From Gremmenia infestans (taxonomy: Eukaryota > Ascomycota > Leotiomycetes > Helotiales > Hamatocanthoscyphaceae): 64,000 nt of DNA. Of this stretch, positions 43,661 to 55,740 are shown in pieces. The stretch spans positions 1,550,001 through 1,614,000 of the forward strand of contig JAFEVB010000010.1 of assembly GCA_032629725.1 (NCBI GenBank), written 5' to 3'. The translations under genes were made by a program, and so were the position numbers. Every line of letters begins with the position of its first letter. Position 1 is the first letter of the stretch. Below the pieces are notes generated by a model that searched no databases, was not told where the DNA came from, and saw nothing but the letters and a program-made list of their open reading frames with translations.

Positions 43661-45369
43661 TTATGCAAAACATTGGTCCCATTTTCCACCCTGCCGTGCA
43701 AAGCTCAAACTATCTACGAACGCACTCAATGTACATCTTCCTAGATCATCCCCGCCGCAGACTTCCAATGGCAAGACCCGATCATTCACAATGACGCGGA
43801 CGAACTCCTCCTTGGCCCCCACACAACTCATCTTCTCAAAGTATGCCCGAGCAGCAAACGGCACCGACCAAGCTGCCGAATACCCCTTTGTCTGTTCCGT
43901 ATCCTGCAGCGTCGTGTTCGACAACGGCCTAGTAGCATTATACAGGCCCAGCGCAGCGAAGATAGCAGTCATGTCGTTATCATGACTGAAATCTGCATAT
44001 AGACTCGTTGTGCCACCGACGGGAAAGGTTTTCGGCGACGAATCCAGCGTGGAGTTGGTGCTGGTATGGTCAGAGACAGGAGTGGCTGTCAGCCGAGCAA
44101 TAAGCTCGTTGGTAAACCCTACGCCTTGTGTGGGACCGAGTAGGTTGCCCCAGCCGTAGCCGTAGTACTTCCCTAGGGTTTGGTAGTAATCGTAGGAATG
44201 CCATTCTGAGAGGGCAAAGAGGGAGCAGAAGGGTGAGATACGACCCAGGGGGTTGGCTACGGTGTTGAAGGGGCAGAGATCCATGAGGTAGATTGTGTCT
44301 GTATTGGTGAGGTTTACACCTGGGAGGTTCCTATTTAGCCTTGCGGTAATGGGAGGGGTGAAGATGTCGAGCCATGTCTGTTGGGCACTGTCCCCAATTT
44401 TGGAATCGAAACCATCTTCGAAGGAAGTGCAAAGGCCGTGGTCGAGGGTGTTGTTCGACCCTGCAACTTCACTAATGACGACAATTTTGTAAGGATATCC
44501 ATCGTTAGACTCGGAAAGATCGTCAATACGGGCATCGTGAAAGCCCTGGGTCCAGTTTTGGGCTGATTCGACCACTCTGTCCTGCCCTGAAGAACGGATG
44601 AAGGGTGTGGTATGTTGAGCCAAAGATTTGTATTTGTAGTAGTACTTCTCGCCAGAGTTGATCATCTGCTGTTGGCCAAAGACAGATAGCTGGTCAGCTC
44701 CCAAAGTGTAAGTGTAGTCTTTGATGAAAGAATAACCTCTGCCATACGACTTTGCATGGGCGTGAATATTCGTTATTGTCTCATTGTACTTGGTGGATTT
44801 TGAACTTGTTGGGTCGCGGCTACCATGGCGAGAAAGGATCTGTGCGAACGTAACTTGGCACTGGTCTGGTACTTCCGTAGCAATCTCTGATTTCACAGCA
44901 AAATAAGGAGCGTACTGGCCCCAATAGTGTGACAACTCAGGCTGGCATTGATAGCCATCTGAGACAGAATCACATGATTGTGTTGGGTGACTCCAACTCC
45001 TATTTTCGAAATTAGCTTTTATATTCTGAACCGAGTCACCACCACCTACACACCAGGAACGACATACGCAATAGCCTGATGTAGGAAGAGCAGGATAGCA
45101 ATAACCCCCAAACTCATAATGACCAGTCTTCCGCGAATTCGGCGATTCTGGCTCTGAAACTTCCTCGGATGGCCCTCCAGAATTCTCGGAGTTTCCTCGT
45201 CGACGTGTAGTGTAGATCGAGTCTGGCAATAGTTCTCAACATGCTTGGTAGATGGAATAGTCTCATACTTATGGGCCATGAGGCCTTGCTGGTGGCGCCC
45301 GGTCGGGACGGTTTTCGCCATTGCCGACTTCATCCTTGGTTCTTTGCTGCTCTTGACTCTTGGACTCAT
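43661..45369 (-). CDS. Membrane-anchored histidine acid phosphatase (phytase family)
   Basis: Two exons: 45369-45068 and 44999-43661, with a 68-nt intron (45000-45067: GTATGT, GCTAAT, AAATAG); 546 aa. This intron joins HQAIA to SWSHPTQSCDSVSDGYQC, which restores the usual N-terminal Cys region of fungal phytases. The catalytic motif is RHGSRDP at about residue 157, with the His that is phosphorylated. The SHDND (HD) motif is near 439. About seven N-glycosylation sites are present. Instead of a signal peptide there is an 80-residue hydrophilic head followed by one hydrophobic segment (LVIMSLGVIAILLFL), so the enzyme is probably a type II membrane protein with its catalytic domain outside the cytosol. 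Substrates could be phytate or other phosphate monoesters. Confidence 0.9.
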
Positions 45370-45906
45370 TCTAGTCAGTGCTCATAATTCAGGGGGGTTG
45401 TTTATGGGTGGGCAAATACCTTGCTTCATTGGTTCAAGAAGAAGAAAATGAAGGTGTCAATCCGGACATTGCTCGAGAAAGGCAGGCGATACGATCGATC
45501 GGTTACTGTAGGGTTTTTGATGAATTATTGTCGAGTGCCCTGCGCACGTGTGCGAAGACTTTGTGCTCCCAATTTAGGTCGCACACGTAACTTGCATATA
45601 TGAAGTTATTGCCGCTTTAGAAGGACAAGGTGACATAAGAAAAATTTTACCGTTGTATTCCATCATCTCGGAGTTATATTTCCTCTCACTACCTTCTTCG
45701 GAATGTCTCACATGAATGTGAAATATTTGAAGCATAGACCAGCGTCATCTTAGAATGCTCCAGATAGCTTGTACTGATATGGCAACACATTTTCGATAGA
45801 TTTGACTACAGTCTACGAAGATGTATATATAGATCATAAATCTCAGAAACAGGCTATGCAATTTATTTAATGATACAGTCTAGAGCTCTCCCCGACAAGG
45901 CCATAT
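45370..45906. other. Intergenic region, 537 bp
   Basis: Upstream of the phosphatase gene, with the stop of IDH2 on its right. A charged reading frame opposite the phosphatase leader has no family features. No gene recognised. Confidence 0.4.
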
Positions 45907-47352
45907 CTACAAACGCTTGATAATTGCACCAGCATACTCGTGTGTCTTCGACTTTCCACCTAGATCTCCGGTCAACGTCTTTCCTTCTGCCAGGGTATCG
46001 AAGATAGCAGTCTCTATCCTTTGTGCGTGGTCGAACAAACCCATATGTCTCAACATCATAATGGAGCTAAGAAGAAGAGCGGTAGGGTTGGCAAGAGCCT
46101 TGCCGGCAATATCTGGTGCAGATCCGTGAACGGCTTCAAAGATGGAGCATTCATCTCCAATGTTTCCAGATGGTGTAAGACCAAGACCTCCAATCAAACC
46201 AGCGCACATATCGGACAGAATATCACCATAAAGATTGGGCATGACCAGAACTTTATCGTTGTAAGGTGTGGGGTCTGTGACAATCTTCAAACAGGTGTTG
46301 TCAAGGAGCTCGGCGTCGAATTCGATGTTTGGGTAGTCTTTGGCAACTCTGTTTGCGGTACCCAAGAAAAGACCATCACTCATCTTCATGATAGTAGCTT
46401 TGTGAACCACACGGACCTTTAGTCTTTCAACATCTTGGGCATATTGGAATGCGAATCGAAGGACTCGCTCGGAAGCCTCTCGGGTGATGAGCTTTATGCT
46501 TTGCACAACGCCATCTACGACAATATGCTCGATACCTGAGTATTCTCCCTCGGTGTTCTCTCGGATCAGGACGGTGTCCACGTTATCGTATGGGGTTTTG
46601 TAGCCGGCAATCGAACGGCAGGGTCGGACGTTTGCGAATAAGTTGAATGTTCGTCGCAGGGTTAGGTTCAGGGAGACATGGCCCTTTCCAATTGGTGTCT
46701 AACATCATCAGCTGCGGTATTCTGCGGCCAGAGCAGAGCAGATTCTTACAGCGAGGGGTCCTTTGAGGGCTACTTTGGTTCTCTTGATGCTCTCAACCGT
46801 TTCCGCTGGGATGCTCGTCTTCCCGTCCTTCAATTGCGGTGTAACATCGACTGCTTCCCATTTTATTGGGGCCTTCCAATTCCATTAGTAAATATCCTGC
46901 AATGACTGACCCATCTTCCATACCTTGGCCGCCGCGAAGATGTCCTTGACTGATTGCGAAATTTCAGGTCCGATACCGTCACCCTCAATCAAACTGACTG
47001 TGTAGAGTCCCTTATAGAATGTCAGCCCTTGTTATCCTTGCCAAATATAGTCTCCGACCCAATTGACCATTGCAGCGCTGTAGATAGCTGTATTGGGCCG
47101 GGAGGGGTGTTATCGGGGCCTTACGTCTGAGTCCTTTTGTCCGTGAAACTCGGCGACCTTCCCCTTTTTCGCAGTGGCGTATTGGCGACGGGACTAATTG
47201 GAACAGAAGTCAGTGAGTGTAACCTGCCAATGTGTTTGTGCGAGTTGTATATGGTTCAGCCTTACCTGCACTGCGGTTGAAGCCCAGGCGCGGGTCGAAG
47301 CTTGTAGGCACTGCCGCCGCGCTGGAGCAGCAAATGAACGAACGGCCAGCAT
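45907..47352 (-). CDS. idh2: Isocitrate dehydrogenase [NAD] subunit 2, mitochondrial
   Basis: Five exons: 47352-47266, 47193-47125, 47010-46924, 46872-46750 and 46698-45907 (385 aa). Introns are 72, 114, 51 and 51 nt, all with in-phase junctions. Exon 1 (MLAVRSFAAPARRQCLQAS) is an Arg-rich, acid-free mitochondrial presequence. Exon 3 carries VSLIEGDGIGPEIS, the beta-decarboxylating dehydrogenase start. The last exon has IRENTEGEYSGIEH (isocitrate contacts), NLYGDILSD (metal-binding Asp) and GSAPDIAGK with NPTALLLS (NAD site). Features fit the catalytic subunit, which with IDH1 makes the octameric TCA-cycle enzyme in the matrix. The C-terminal Lys-Arg-Leu resembles a peroxisomal signal by chance; the presequence argues for mitochondria. 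It shares its upstream region with SEC5. Confidence 0.95.
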
Positions 47353-47901
47353 TTTGATATAGCGATGTAGATACCACGACTTTTATGAAGAGTCGCAGGA
47401 GGTTTAGGAAGAGCGTTGGAAAGGAAGAGTTCGAGGACGTGATGAGGACGAAGAAGGATTTGCGATAGCTAAACGCGGCAAACAACGGGTTGCTTTTTCC
47501 TGGCGCCCCCGCGGTAGATGGAAAAAGCGGCACCAGTTTATATCGAGTCTGGCCTAGTGCACCATTTCAATTAAAGCATAATGAATGCCGCTTTTAAAAG
47601 TCAAAGTCCGAGGCCGCATTGTTTGATTCGGCTGTCACGGAAGGTAAAGTACAGTACAGTACAGTTACGAGCATGTAGCGATAACAAACTCGCGGTGTGA
47701 ATTTAACACTTCAACCAACAATCCAGACGAGTTACAACAGCATATGAGACACTTAATTCATTCTCCCAAAACCCGCGAGACTTCAAACAACATGAAAACG
47801 CCAGGCCGGCGTAATGGAACTGCGGTGGATTAATGGTAACATTTTCGCAAACTAAATAAAACCTCCACCAAGTCTTCGAATCATACAGAAACACTTCCAG
47901 A
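47353..47901. promoter_or_regulatory. Divergent promoter region of IDH2 and SEC5
   Basis: 549 bp. A short run of GTACA repeats (AGTACAGTACAGTACAGTTA) lies near 47649-47668. The region carries no other gene signal. Confidence 0.45.
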
Positions 47902-50900
47902 ATGGCTGATTACGAGAGACGTGTGCTGGATCACTACCAGCTCTCCACCGCATATCCTCTAGAATGGCCCCCTGAGAAGGACCTGAGCGATGATTCAGAT
48001 GAAGAGGACACAAAACCGCAACGTAATGGCATGTTGCGGAGGTCCAAATCCAGATATTCAGCCTTGGAACGGGTGACCAGTGATCGCAAGAGTCTAGTTC
48101 CTGGCTCGCAAAAAACGGGGGATGGCCCGGAGAATCTGGTGCAAAGAGATGAGCCTGATCCTTTGGGAACCACGGAAAGTGTTGTGAGGATATTGCGGCA
48201 GCTGGGTCTGCCGGTTCAGGATGATACACGGCTCCGTAGGTATATCTTTTCAAGCAATGCGCCCAGCTAACAGACGCAGGCAACAGATTCCTTCTCTCCT
48301 CTACAACCTTTTCCCCAGCGCTATTTCTGTCTCAAGTCCATTCGACGGCATCTACCGACTCCCTCATCCGTGGTCTTGACACCCTCTCCAGATCTATTGA
48401 CCAGAAATCCGCATCGTTGAAGGTTCTTGTCGAGTCCAACTTCGAGCGCTTCGTTCGCGCTAAAGCCACCATCGACAATGTCTATACCGAAATGAAGTAT
48501 CGAGGGGATGTTCCCACAACACGGCTTGGCCCCCACTCGCGCCATGCCAGCAGGAATAGTTTCAGAACTAGCAGTGGAAATCAAGCTTCAATGGCACTTG
48601 GGCCCGACATCAAAAAGAAGAATGCTTTGACGAAAGAGAGCGAGTATGGGGTTTTGGGCATCAAAACGCCGCTTCTCGATGTGTCGGCCAAGGCAGAAGA
48701 AGTCTGGGGTCCAGCTTTGGGAGGGCGGGAGAAAGAAGAGAGTCTGAAATCCATGTCTACAACGGTTAGTCGATACAAAGAGCTGTATGAGGTCAACGGA
48801 GCCATCACCGACTGTATCAGAAGGAAAGACTACGAAAGTCTAGTGGAGGAGTATGCAAAAGCCAAACGATTTGCAGACGATGCAAAAAGACTCTCGGATC
48901 AATTAGCTTCTACACCCCCTACGGATTCACAGATACACCAACTTCTGCTAGCTGCTCGGGTATGGCATGATGTTGAAGATCAAATTGAAGACTTCAAAAA
49001 GGATGTTTGGCGTAGGCTGATCGCTATGCAAAGCATTTCAAGGTCTGGCGATGCTTTCGGTGGTCAGCAGGACCAGCATATGGAACTCATTGGGATTTTG
49101 CTCGAATTGGGGGTGGCGGATAATCCTATCTGGGTCTGGTTACTCAGCCGATACGACTACTTGAAGAGCAAAATTACAACATTTTCGGATCGTTCAAGGA
49201 TCGAAATTGAAATTCTCCGAAGGAGATTAGCCAAAGGAGACAGACCTACAGCCCAAGTGGTAGCATCACATTTGAGATCTCTTGCTCGCCAGACTGCTGA
49301 GGACAAACCAACCTCTTTAGATTCTGCAGAGATCATTGAACTTTGGGAGAAAATGAATACCTTCTTGACTGGAATGTTATCTGCTCAAGGGATTCTAGGC
49401 GAGGTCATGGAATTTTGGCAAACAGTACAAAGTTTTATAGACGGTCAAGCCCAAAAAACATTGCCTATTGGGTTAAATGGCGAGTCACGACAACACCATA
49501 GGCTTTCAGACCAGGGCACTCTCGACTTACAGAAAGGAACTGTAGAATTGGTCGATATGATAAGGGAAAGTATATTTGCGTTCTTCGCTGATCCACCTCT
49601 GGAAGATATTTCCTCCTTATTCTCTCCATTACCACCAACTCCAAGGACCCCCAAATCATCTGGTGCTTCGGGGCTGACACCAACATCAATGCGAGACCCG
49701 AGGTTCAATTTTGACAACCTGCCACCTCCATCACCGAAACGAGGCGAGGCGTGGGAAAAGTTTGCTTTCTGGCCACCTTGGTCAAATTCTCTGAGCGGAG
49801 CTAATTATCTCTCGAAACTTCTTGTCTTGGTGGGGACTGGTGCCAGTGAGATGGCATCCATCTCCGCTATCAGAAACGGTGACACAGCGGCATTAGAGCG
49901 ACTGAAAGCCTTGGTAGGCGGTGCCCGCGAAAGGTGTGTGACCGCCATATGTGCAGCTTGGAACAAGGATGCCGAAAATATAAAGGTCTTGGAGGACTGG
50001 AGACGATCTTCGGAGAGGCGTAACCTGACAAGAATGCCTGCGAACTTTGGTGCATTTGAGAGTGCAGTTCTCTCGGGGATGCAGAAGATTCTATACATTT
50101 CCGAGGCAAAAGTTGGCTCTGCAGGTGTTGTCTTTCCTCCTCCAGCAAAGCTGTTGCAGATGGTTAGGAGCCAGTTTGTGACTACGTTATACAAGGCATT
50201 GAGTGGAATGGTAGAAAATGCAGAGAAATCTGTGGCAAAAGCAGAAGATGACTGGACGACGGACACCGACGGTCTCGCAAGTCCAGTTGCAACTGTGATT
50301 GCTACTAGCATTGGGGCAGGGACTGTTAATTCTAGTGACAGGGTAAATTGTGTTTTTTTCCGCAAAGTAGATGTTACTAACTCTTACAGAATGTTCGCAT
50401 GCTCCTAACGTTGAGCAACCTTCAATATCTCCGTGTTGACATTGTTCCAAACCTCACAACCCAATTTGAGAACGCATTCTCGGTCAAGTTGACCGAGGAA
50501 GCCAAGACAATCCGAGATGTCCTTGGCCAAATTGATGCCCGTCTCTTCCAATCCTACACCCGGCCGGCCGTCGAAAACCTGCGCGGTATCATCCGTCGAG
50601 GCATTTCTGCTCCAGATTGGGCTCCAGGACCTAACGAGAAACCGAAGGATGTCAGACCTTATATCTACGAAGTACTCCTCAGTCTTGTCCTTATACATAC
50701 CCAGGTCTCCACCACAGCATCTTCCCTGACGGCTCAAGTACTTTCGTACCTTCTCGAGCAAGCATCCCGCGAACTTCTTGAGTCGTTCAAGCAGCGTCAA
50801 CGCTATCCCCTACCGTCACTCATGCAAGCAACTTTAGATGTGGAATTTGTGGCACAGACTCTTAGCCAATACACGACAGACCGCGCAAGTGAAACACAAA

Positions 50901-51085
50901 GTCAAGTCTATCAGGAGCTAGATAAAGGGACAGACAACGATGCAAGACAGAAACTACAAAATGAGCTGCCGGAAATGAGAGCCGTGCTCAAGAGGCTTAG
51001 AGAGGGAAGCAGAAGCGAATTTGCTTGTTTTAAGAAGGCCAGAAGATCAGAGAGGCCGTCCATACCACCACCACCCCCAGTGTGA
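47902..51085 (+). CDS. sec5: Exocyst subunit Sec5
   Basis: Three exons: 47902-48235, 48280-50342 and 50390-51085 (1030 aa). Introns are 44 nt (GTAGGT, GCTAAC, CGCAG) and 47 nt (GTAAAT, TACTAAC, TACAG). Residues 1-110 are acidic and Ser-rich. The first junction yields RLRNRFLLSST, followed by ALFLSQVHSTAS, LIRGLDTLSRSIDQKSASLKVLV and NFERFVRAKATIDNVYTEM, the conserved Sec5 N-terminal coiled-coil. SRYKELYEVNG and the long helical remainder follow. Sec5 is a component of the octameric exocyst that tethers secretory vesicles to the plasma membrane and binds Rho/Ral-type GTPases. The C-terminus is Pro-rich (SIPPPPPV). The length is typical for filamentous fungi. Confidence 0.92.
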
Positions 51086-51300
51086 GTTTGGACAGGGTGA
51101 AGGACCTTTAATGATACCATGCTAGATATGTAAATGTTGATTTCGCGCTAGCGAACACTAGCAGAAACTACAATATACAAGTTCTCTGCCCACCTCTATT
51201 CACTTTCTTTCAATTTTCTTGTGAGCATCGTTTGAAGGGATTGTAAACCCAGCGCCACATTTCATGATACTTCTCCTGATTTCCATCATCTCCCAGCCAT

Positions 51301-52514
51301 TCACTTTTCAAAAAACGCCTGCAATGTTTCGTTTGTCTCATCGGGCTTCTCCAGCTGAATCCAATGGCCTGCATCAAAATTCTTAACTGCCAGATGATAT
51401 GCGTTCGGCTTCATCTGCTTTGGGAAATCAGCGCTCGCAGTGATGACATTGTTCCCCGTGAGCAACAGGGTGGGCTGCTGAAGCTTGTAATTTTCCTGGG
51501 AAATTTCTGCTTCTAGCATCAGTAATTGAAACAGTATACTAATGCAGCAGGGATTATACCTTTTTCGTCCCCAGCATTGATGTCGTGCAACTGTGCTCTG
51601 TACCAGTTAATCGCTGGTGCAAATCCACCTTTAGAAGGGGCGAACTCTTTCCTGAAATCCGCCTGGTCCTGTTCGGGGCATTAGCAAGTCTTTCAAGTAC
51701 CCGTGCTCCTAGGTGATTGCGGACAACTTACCTCTCCAGTAAGATATGCAGGCTTCGGCGCCGTCATACCAGCTTCTAACCAAGTCCTTGCCCCGCCGGG
51801 TGCACCCATATACTTCTTCACCAGCTCCTCGTCCCGCGTATGGAACAGACTCTCTACCGAGTCAATCTATCCTCTCGTCAGCCCCAACTCACATTTTATC
51901 CATTGCTCGGAAAGGAGGGGGGCTTACATTCTTGTCCATGATTTCAGCGGCATCCTTCTCATCAAAGAACAAGAAATACCCAAATACAGAGAAGCCCATA
52001 TGCTGCTGCACCATTCCATTAATGAACTCCACGTTCTTCCTCGTGAGTCCCTGGCCGGGAGGCGAATATCCAACATCCACAAAAACATATTTGCTAAACA
52101 AACCCGGATAAAAGTTCGCCATGCGAGACAGCAGAAACGATCCCCTGTTTCTATTTCAACATAAGTCCGGAAACAGGATCAGGATTCTACTCACCAGTCA
52201 TGTGCAACCCCAACGACCTTCCCGAGCTTCTCGTGGCCAAGAATCTCCTTCACATCATCACTCATCCCCTTCCCCGTATACGCTTGTTCGTCGAGCGGCT
52301 TCGAGCTCTTCCCATAGCCCAGAAGCTCGGGCGCGATAACGCCGTAGCCTCTCTGCGAGAAATACTTGATCTGGTGGCGCCAGTGGAAAATAGAGGATGG
52401 GAAGCCATGCAGGAAGAGGATGGTTTGGCTGTTGGGAGTGGAAGCGGGCACGTGCATATAGTTGTACGTGAAACCTCGGGAGGTCTTGAGCTGAGATTGG
52501 AGGTAGGAATCCAT
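51301..52514 (-). CDS. Epoxide hydrolase, alpha/beta-hydrolase fold
   Basis: Five exons: 52514-52195, 52144-51928, 51866-51732, 51668-51560 and 51512-51301 (330 aa). Introns are 50, 61, 63 and 47 nt. The start at 52514 precedes DSYLQSQL; upstream codons only continue the leader. Catalytic features: HGFPSS (oxyanion loop HGxP), GVAHDWGS with the nucleophilic Asp near residue 106, and AGHWIQLEKPDE with the charge-relay His near 306. The lid region includes an RTWLEAG stretch. The family opens epoxides with water via an ester intermediate, acting in detoxification or in biosynthesis. It lies beside two methyltransferase genes, which is compatible with a tailoring role, but nothing in the sequence specifies the substrate. 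Confidence 0.9.
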
Positions 52515-53283
52515 GGTTGGTGTTGTTGATTGTTTGTTTTTGATGGTATTGAAATATATGTAGTGATGGGGATGAAGAAACACTTAGATTGAGAGAAGGT
52601 CCTTCTTGATAACATATATTCCCGACAAGGCTTATTTTAGGCAGAAACTTATATTTGATGACTCGATGATGTAGGAAACACTTACATCAAACTGAGATTC
52701 GCGTCCTATGGAGTTACGGTACGTGCTGTCTGATTTGGCAGGTTTGAGATATGTTTGGATATGTTTGGGCTCCGCAGGAAGACCAACATCATCATACTGA
52801 CTAAAGTATTGGTGGGAGCCGGAGCTAAAATTGAGACCTCGTAACTTTGTCCGCTCTAAAATGTGCAGCGTTGTCAACTATCGGCTCCGGCAAAATTGAG
52901 AATCAGTAGATTTTCGGTTCTGTCAAGCTTGATCCTTTTAGGCGTCTGCCCAATGCATCGATCGAACTTGAAAATATCCACCTTATTGTTTCATAATGTA
53001 CGATAACTCTAATTCAAACGGCATGTCAACTTGTTGTCTGAAGAGGTGTATTTTAACGCCTTCGAAAAACCCACTCCAACAATCCCAAGTAAACACCCAA
53101 GAGCCTTTATACAGAAGTATCCATTGTACTAGTCCCAGGCTTACGTCCATATACGATGACACTTTTCGTTGGCTTGTCAGTAAGTATTCATTGTAATAAT
53201 AGGACTAGAGGAAAATAAAAATGCCCCGTCATATTGCAAGATACTAGTGGAGTAGATGTGCAAAGATGAAAATCACTTACAAA
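52515..53283. other. Intergenic region, 769 bp
   Basis: Upstream of the epoxide hydrolase and downstream of the LaeA-like gene, both leftward. No gene recognised. An 81-codon leftward frame at 52632-52877 has no motif. Confidence 0.4.
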
Positions 53284-54905
53284 TCATAATAAGTGTGGTC
53301 TAGCTGACCGTTAGTATAGATACACAGGTCGTAGAGATGTTGAGATAAAGCTTACACCGCACATTTTGTGTATCCTTCCTCACTTGTATCAAAAACATCT
53401 CAATCTGCTCGCGAGACCAACCATACGCCTTGTTAAACATCCGCAAACTCATCGCACTCACCCCTTGTACCATGTTGTGCATTTCAAACGCACCAATAAG
53501 CTTTAAGCGCTTTTCTTTCGGCCAAGCTGAAGTTGGCATCTTGATGCGCTTCTCAACCACGTCCACAAACCCTGCTGCTGTCATGTACTCGGCATACCGA
53601 GTACAAGCATCAAGGGGTACTCCCAAGCTTTTGGGAGTTAGCAAAAGGGCATAATACAGATTCCTCTTGATTAATTGTGAAGTGCATAAACAAAACTCAC
53701 ATTGTAGCTGCATCTAGCGCTTGTCTGCTGAATTCGAATAGGCCGCTATCAGGCGGCGCCGAACCATCATCGCAACGAACCTTCGGGTACACGCATTGCA
53801 ACTCGGTGTAGCCTCCTGGTTTGGTTTGTCTGCAGCCATTAAGTAGGCTGGACATATCCTAGCGATGGGAAGGGGAATTGTACTCATAGCATTGGCTCAC
53901 CAACTTTGGCCAGTCTCGGATTGACAGGAGCAAATCCCTTGCATGAATTAAATCAAAAGTCTTATTCCCAAAAACCCACGACTGTTCGACGTCATCGATC
54001 TCGAAGCGGCAGTTTGCTGGCACCCATTGTGGCTGAACAGGGGCAATATCTAATCCTAACACCTGTTCGTTTCGTGAAACAAGCTCAGCATCGGGTGGCT
54101 TAAAGGGTAGCCAGCAAGACGGTAAATACCTCAGCAGAAGGAAACGCATCAGCCACCTGCAATAAATTGTCAGCTCGGTATTCCCATGAAGTCCTGCTAT
54201 GTTCTCACATTGATCGCCCATAGTCCGGTGCCGGTCCCCAGATCCAAAATTCGCTGGGGTTGCGGGTTGATAGGAGCAAGAAACAGCTTCTTGTCGAGCA
54301 GCATTATATATTTCGCATGGGACATGTCGATTCGATCCAGCTCTTCTTCGTCGATTGGGAGGCCATATTCTACAGACCATTATCAGAATGCTCAATCGTG
54401 CGCGCGCCAGCCTGCTATCGCAGCTTATTCTTGTTGCATCGCACCTTCGTTTCCGTATGCAGCGTAGGTCCTCCCATGTTCCTCGACGCCCCTTGTAACG
54501 GCGGAAGAAAGAGTTTCAGTGAGCGATCCAGGCCTGCACAGTATAAGATCAGGAAAAGCATGCTAGAGATGTGGGGATTGGAGGGTCGTGAGCCCAGTAT
54601 ATTGCCCTGCCTTGGAGACCAAGGTAGCCCGAGGATTGGGCTGGATTGATTGTTCTTACGCTGAGCCCGCATACGATGAGCCCGCATAAGCTGAATCGCC
54701 CTCGAAGTCCTGTCAAGGGTATTAGCACCGCACCTACTGCTGCACTGTATGCGTATGCAAACCGGGGAAAGATGCGCATTTAGGTAAGGAGGTGGGGGGC
54801 AGGGGGGTGCCAAACATTCTGAAATTCCGCTTCAATTGCATCGTCTTCGTGAACCGCTGCAGGTGGAGGCGGAGGCGTAGGCACAGCTACTGGTAAGTCG
54901 TCCAT
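53284..54905 (-). CDS. LaeA-like SAM-dependent methyltransferase
   Basis: Nine exons: 54905-54816, 54709-54660, 54533-54445, 54369-54209, 54156-54130, 54062-53884, 53829-53701, 53627-53356 and 53303-53284 (338 aa). Introns range from 52 to 126 nt, and all phases close. Exon 5 is only 27 nt. Joined, they give an acidic Pro-rich head, then EEHGRTYAAYGNEEYGLPID (family ENGR-Y-Y-lP block), and RILDLGTGTGLWAIN for SAM binding near 117-130. DAFPSAEVLGLDIAPVQPQWVP and FDLIHARDLL follow, then KPGGYTELQ and FLIQVRKD. This matches UMTA/LaeA-type class I methyltransferases. Such proteins can be regulators or enzymes. LaeA itself cannot be claimed from sequence. At the end, donor GTAAGC gives a C-terminus RPHLL at 53284; donor GTGTAA two bases earlier would stop at 53300. 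Confidence 0.85.
53584..53605. repeat. 22-bp near-perfect palindrome within coding exon
   Basis: TGTACTCGG and CCGAGTACA flank a four-base centre (CATA), forming one near-perfect hairpin-capable palindrome in exon 8 of the LaeA-like gene. Confidence 0.6.
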
Positions 54906-55094
54906 ACCAGAGTCACAGTACCAAGCTATGTGCTTTTTCGGTGGCAGGCCACGAGGAGTGGCTCGGGTGCGACGTAAGGTATGATGAAAGGGGAAGGGGA
55001 AGGAAGGGTTGGGCAGTCGTGTCCCAATGAAGGTGATAATGCAGGGGCGGGAACTGGAGTAAGAATCTCTCTACCTGGCCTGCGCGGGTACTAT

Positions 55095-55225
55095 AAGTAG
55101 GTAGGTAGATGGAAGTATATCTGGGTAAGGTAGGTAGGTACCTAGGTACTATAAGTAGGAAAGAAGTAGAAATATGGTAGAAATGGGGGCGAGTGTACTT
55201 GTAGAGACCTTCTTCCTACCTACCT
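55095..55225. repeat. TAGG/CCTA inverted low-complexity segment
   Basis: GTAGGTAGGTA-type runs at about 55097-55140 and the complementary CCTACCTACCTAC near 55214-55226 could pair. The palindrome GTACCTAGGTAC lies at 55138-55149. Confidence 0.6.
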
Positions 55226-55667
55226 ACAATATACTTATATTCGAGGGCCTAGCGGGGTATATGCGCGGGTTTTGAATCCCATAGGTAACGACTTGGGGGT
55301 AAATTCGGGCGATTTATTACGGAAAGTCAATAAGAAGACGCCATAAAGATGCAGGTGCAGGTGTAGATGCAGATACTTATCCTACCTTGGAGCTTGGTAG
55401 TCCCAACAGATAGCGATGGCCGGCTGGTTGTGGGGAACGGAGACGATTGGCTTCGGGTGGGCTGAGAGTATTTATTCTTACTACTTACAGTACTGTAGGA
55501 GTAGAAAGGAGTATCAGATCAGAGTGAAAACAAGTACGGGGTGAGAATGAAAATATGAAGTGAGGATAATAGCTGTATATGTTATTCTTTTTAATTTTTA
55601 TATGGTTTCTACAAGTATAGATAGATGGATGGATGGATGTATTATGAGTATCCATCCCGCTTCTCTT

Positions 55668-55740
55668 CTCTTCCCCTCCCTTGTCCCCCCCTCCCTTGTC
55701 CCCCCCTCCCTTGTCCCCCCTCCCCTCCCCTTTCCTCCCC
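55668..55740. repeat. C-rich minisatellite
   Basis: Three near-identical copies of a CCCTCCCTTGTCCC unit with slightly variable C-run length. A GATG tetranucleotide run lies 30 bp upstream. Confidence 0.8.

Noticed and set aside
47640..47670. GTACA repeat run as a possible element end
   Set aside because: Too short, with no partner repeat. It is probably promoter low-complexity sequence.
53830..53883. Apparent frameshift in the LaeA-like gene before KPGG
   Set aside because: On rereading, the 54-nt intron closes in frame (CYE joined to QTKPGG), so the gene is intact.
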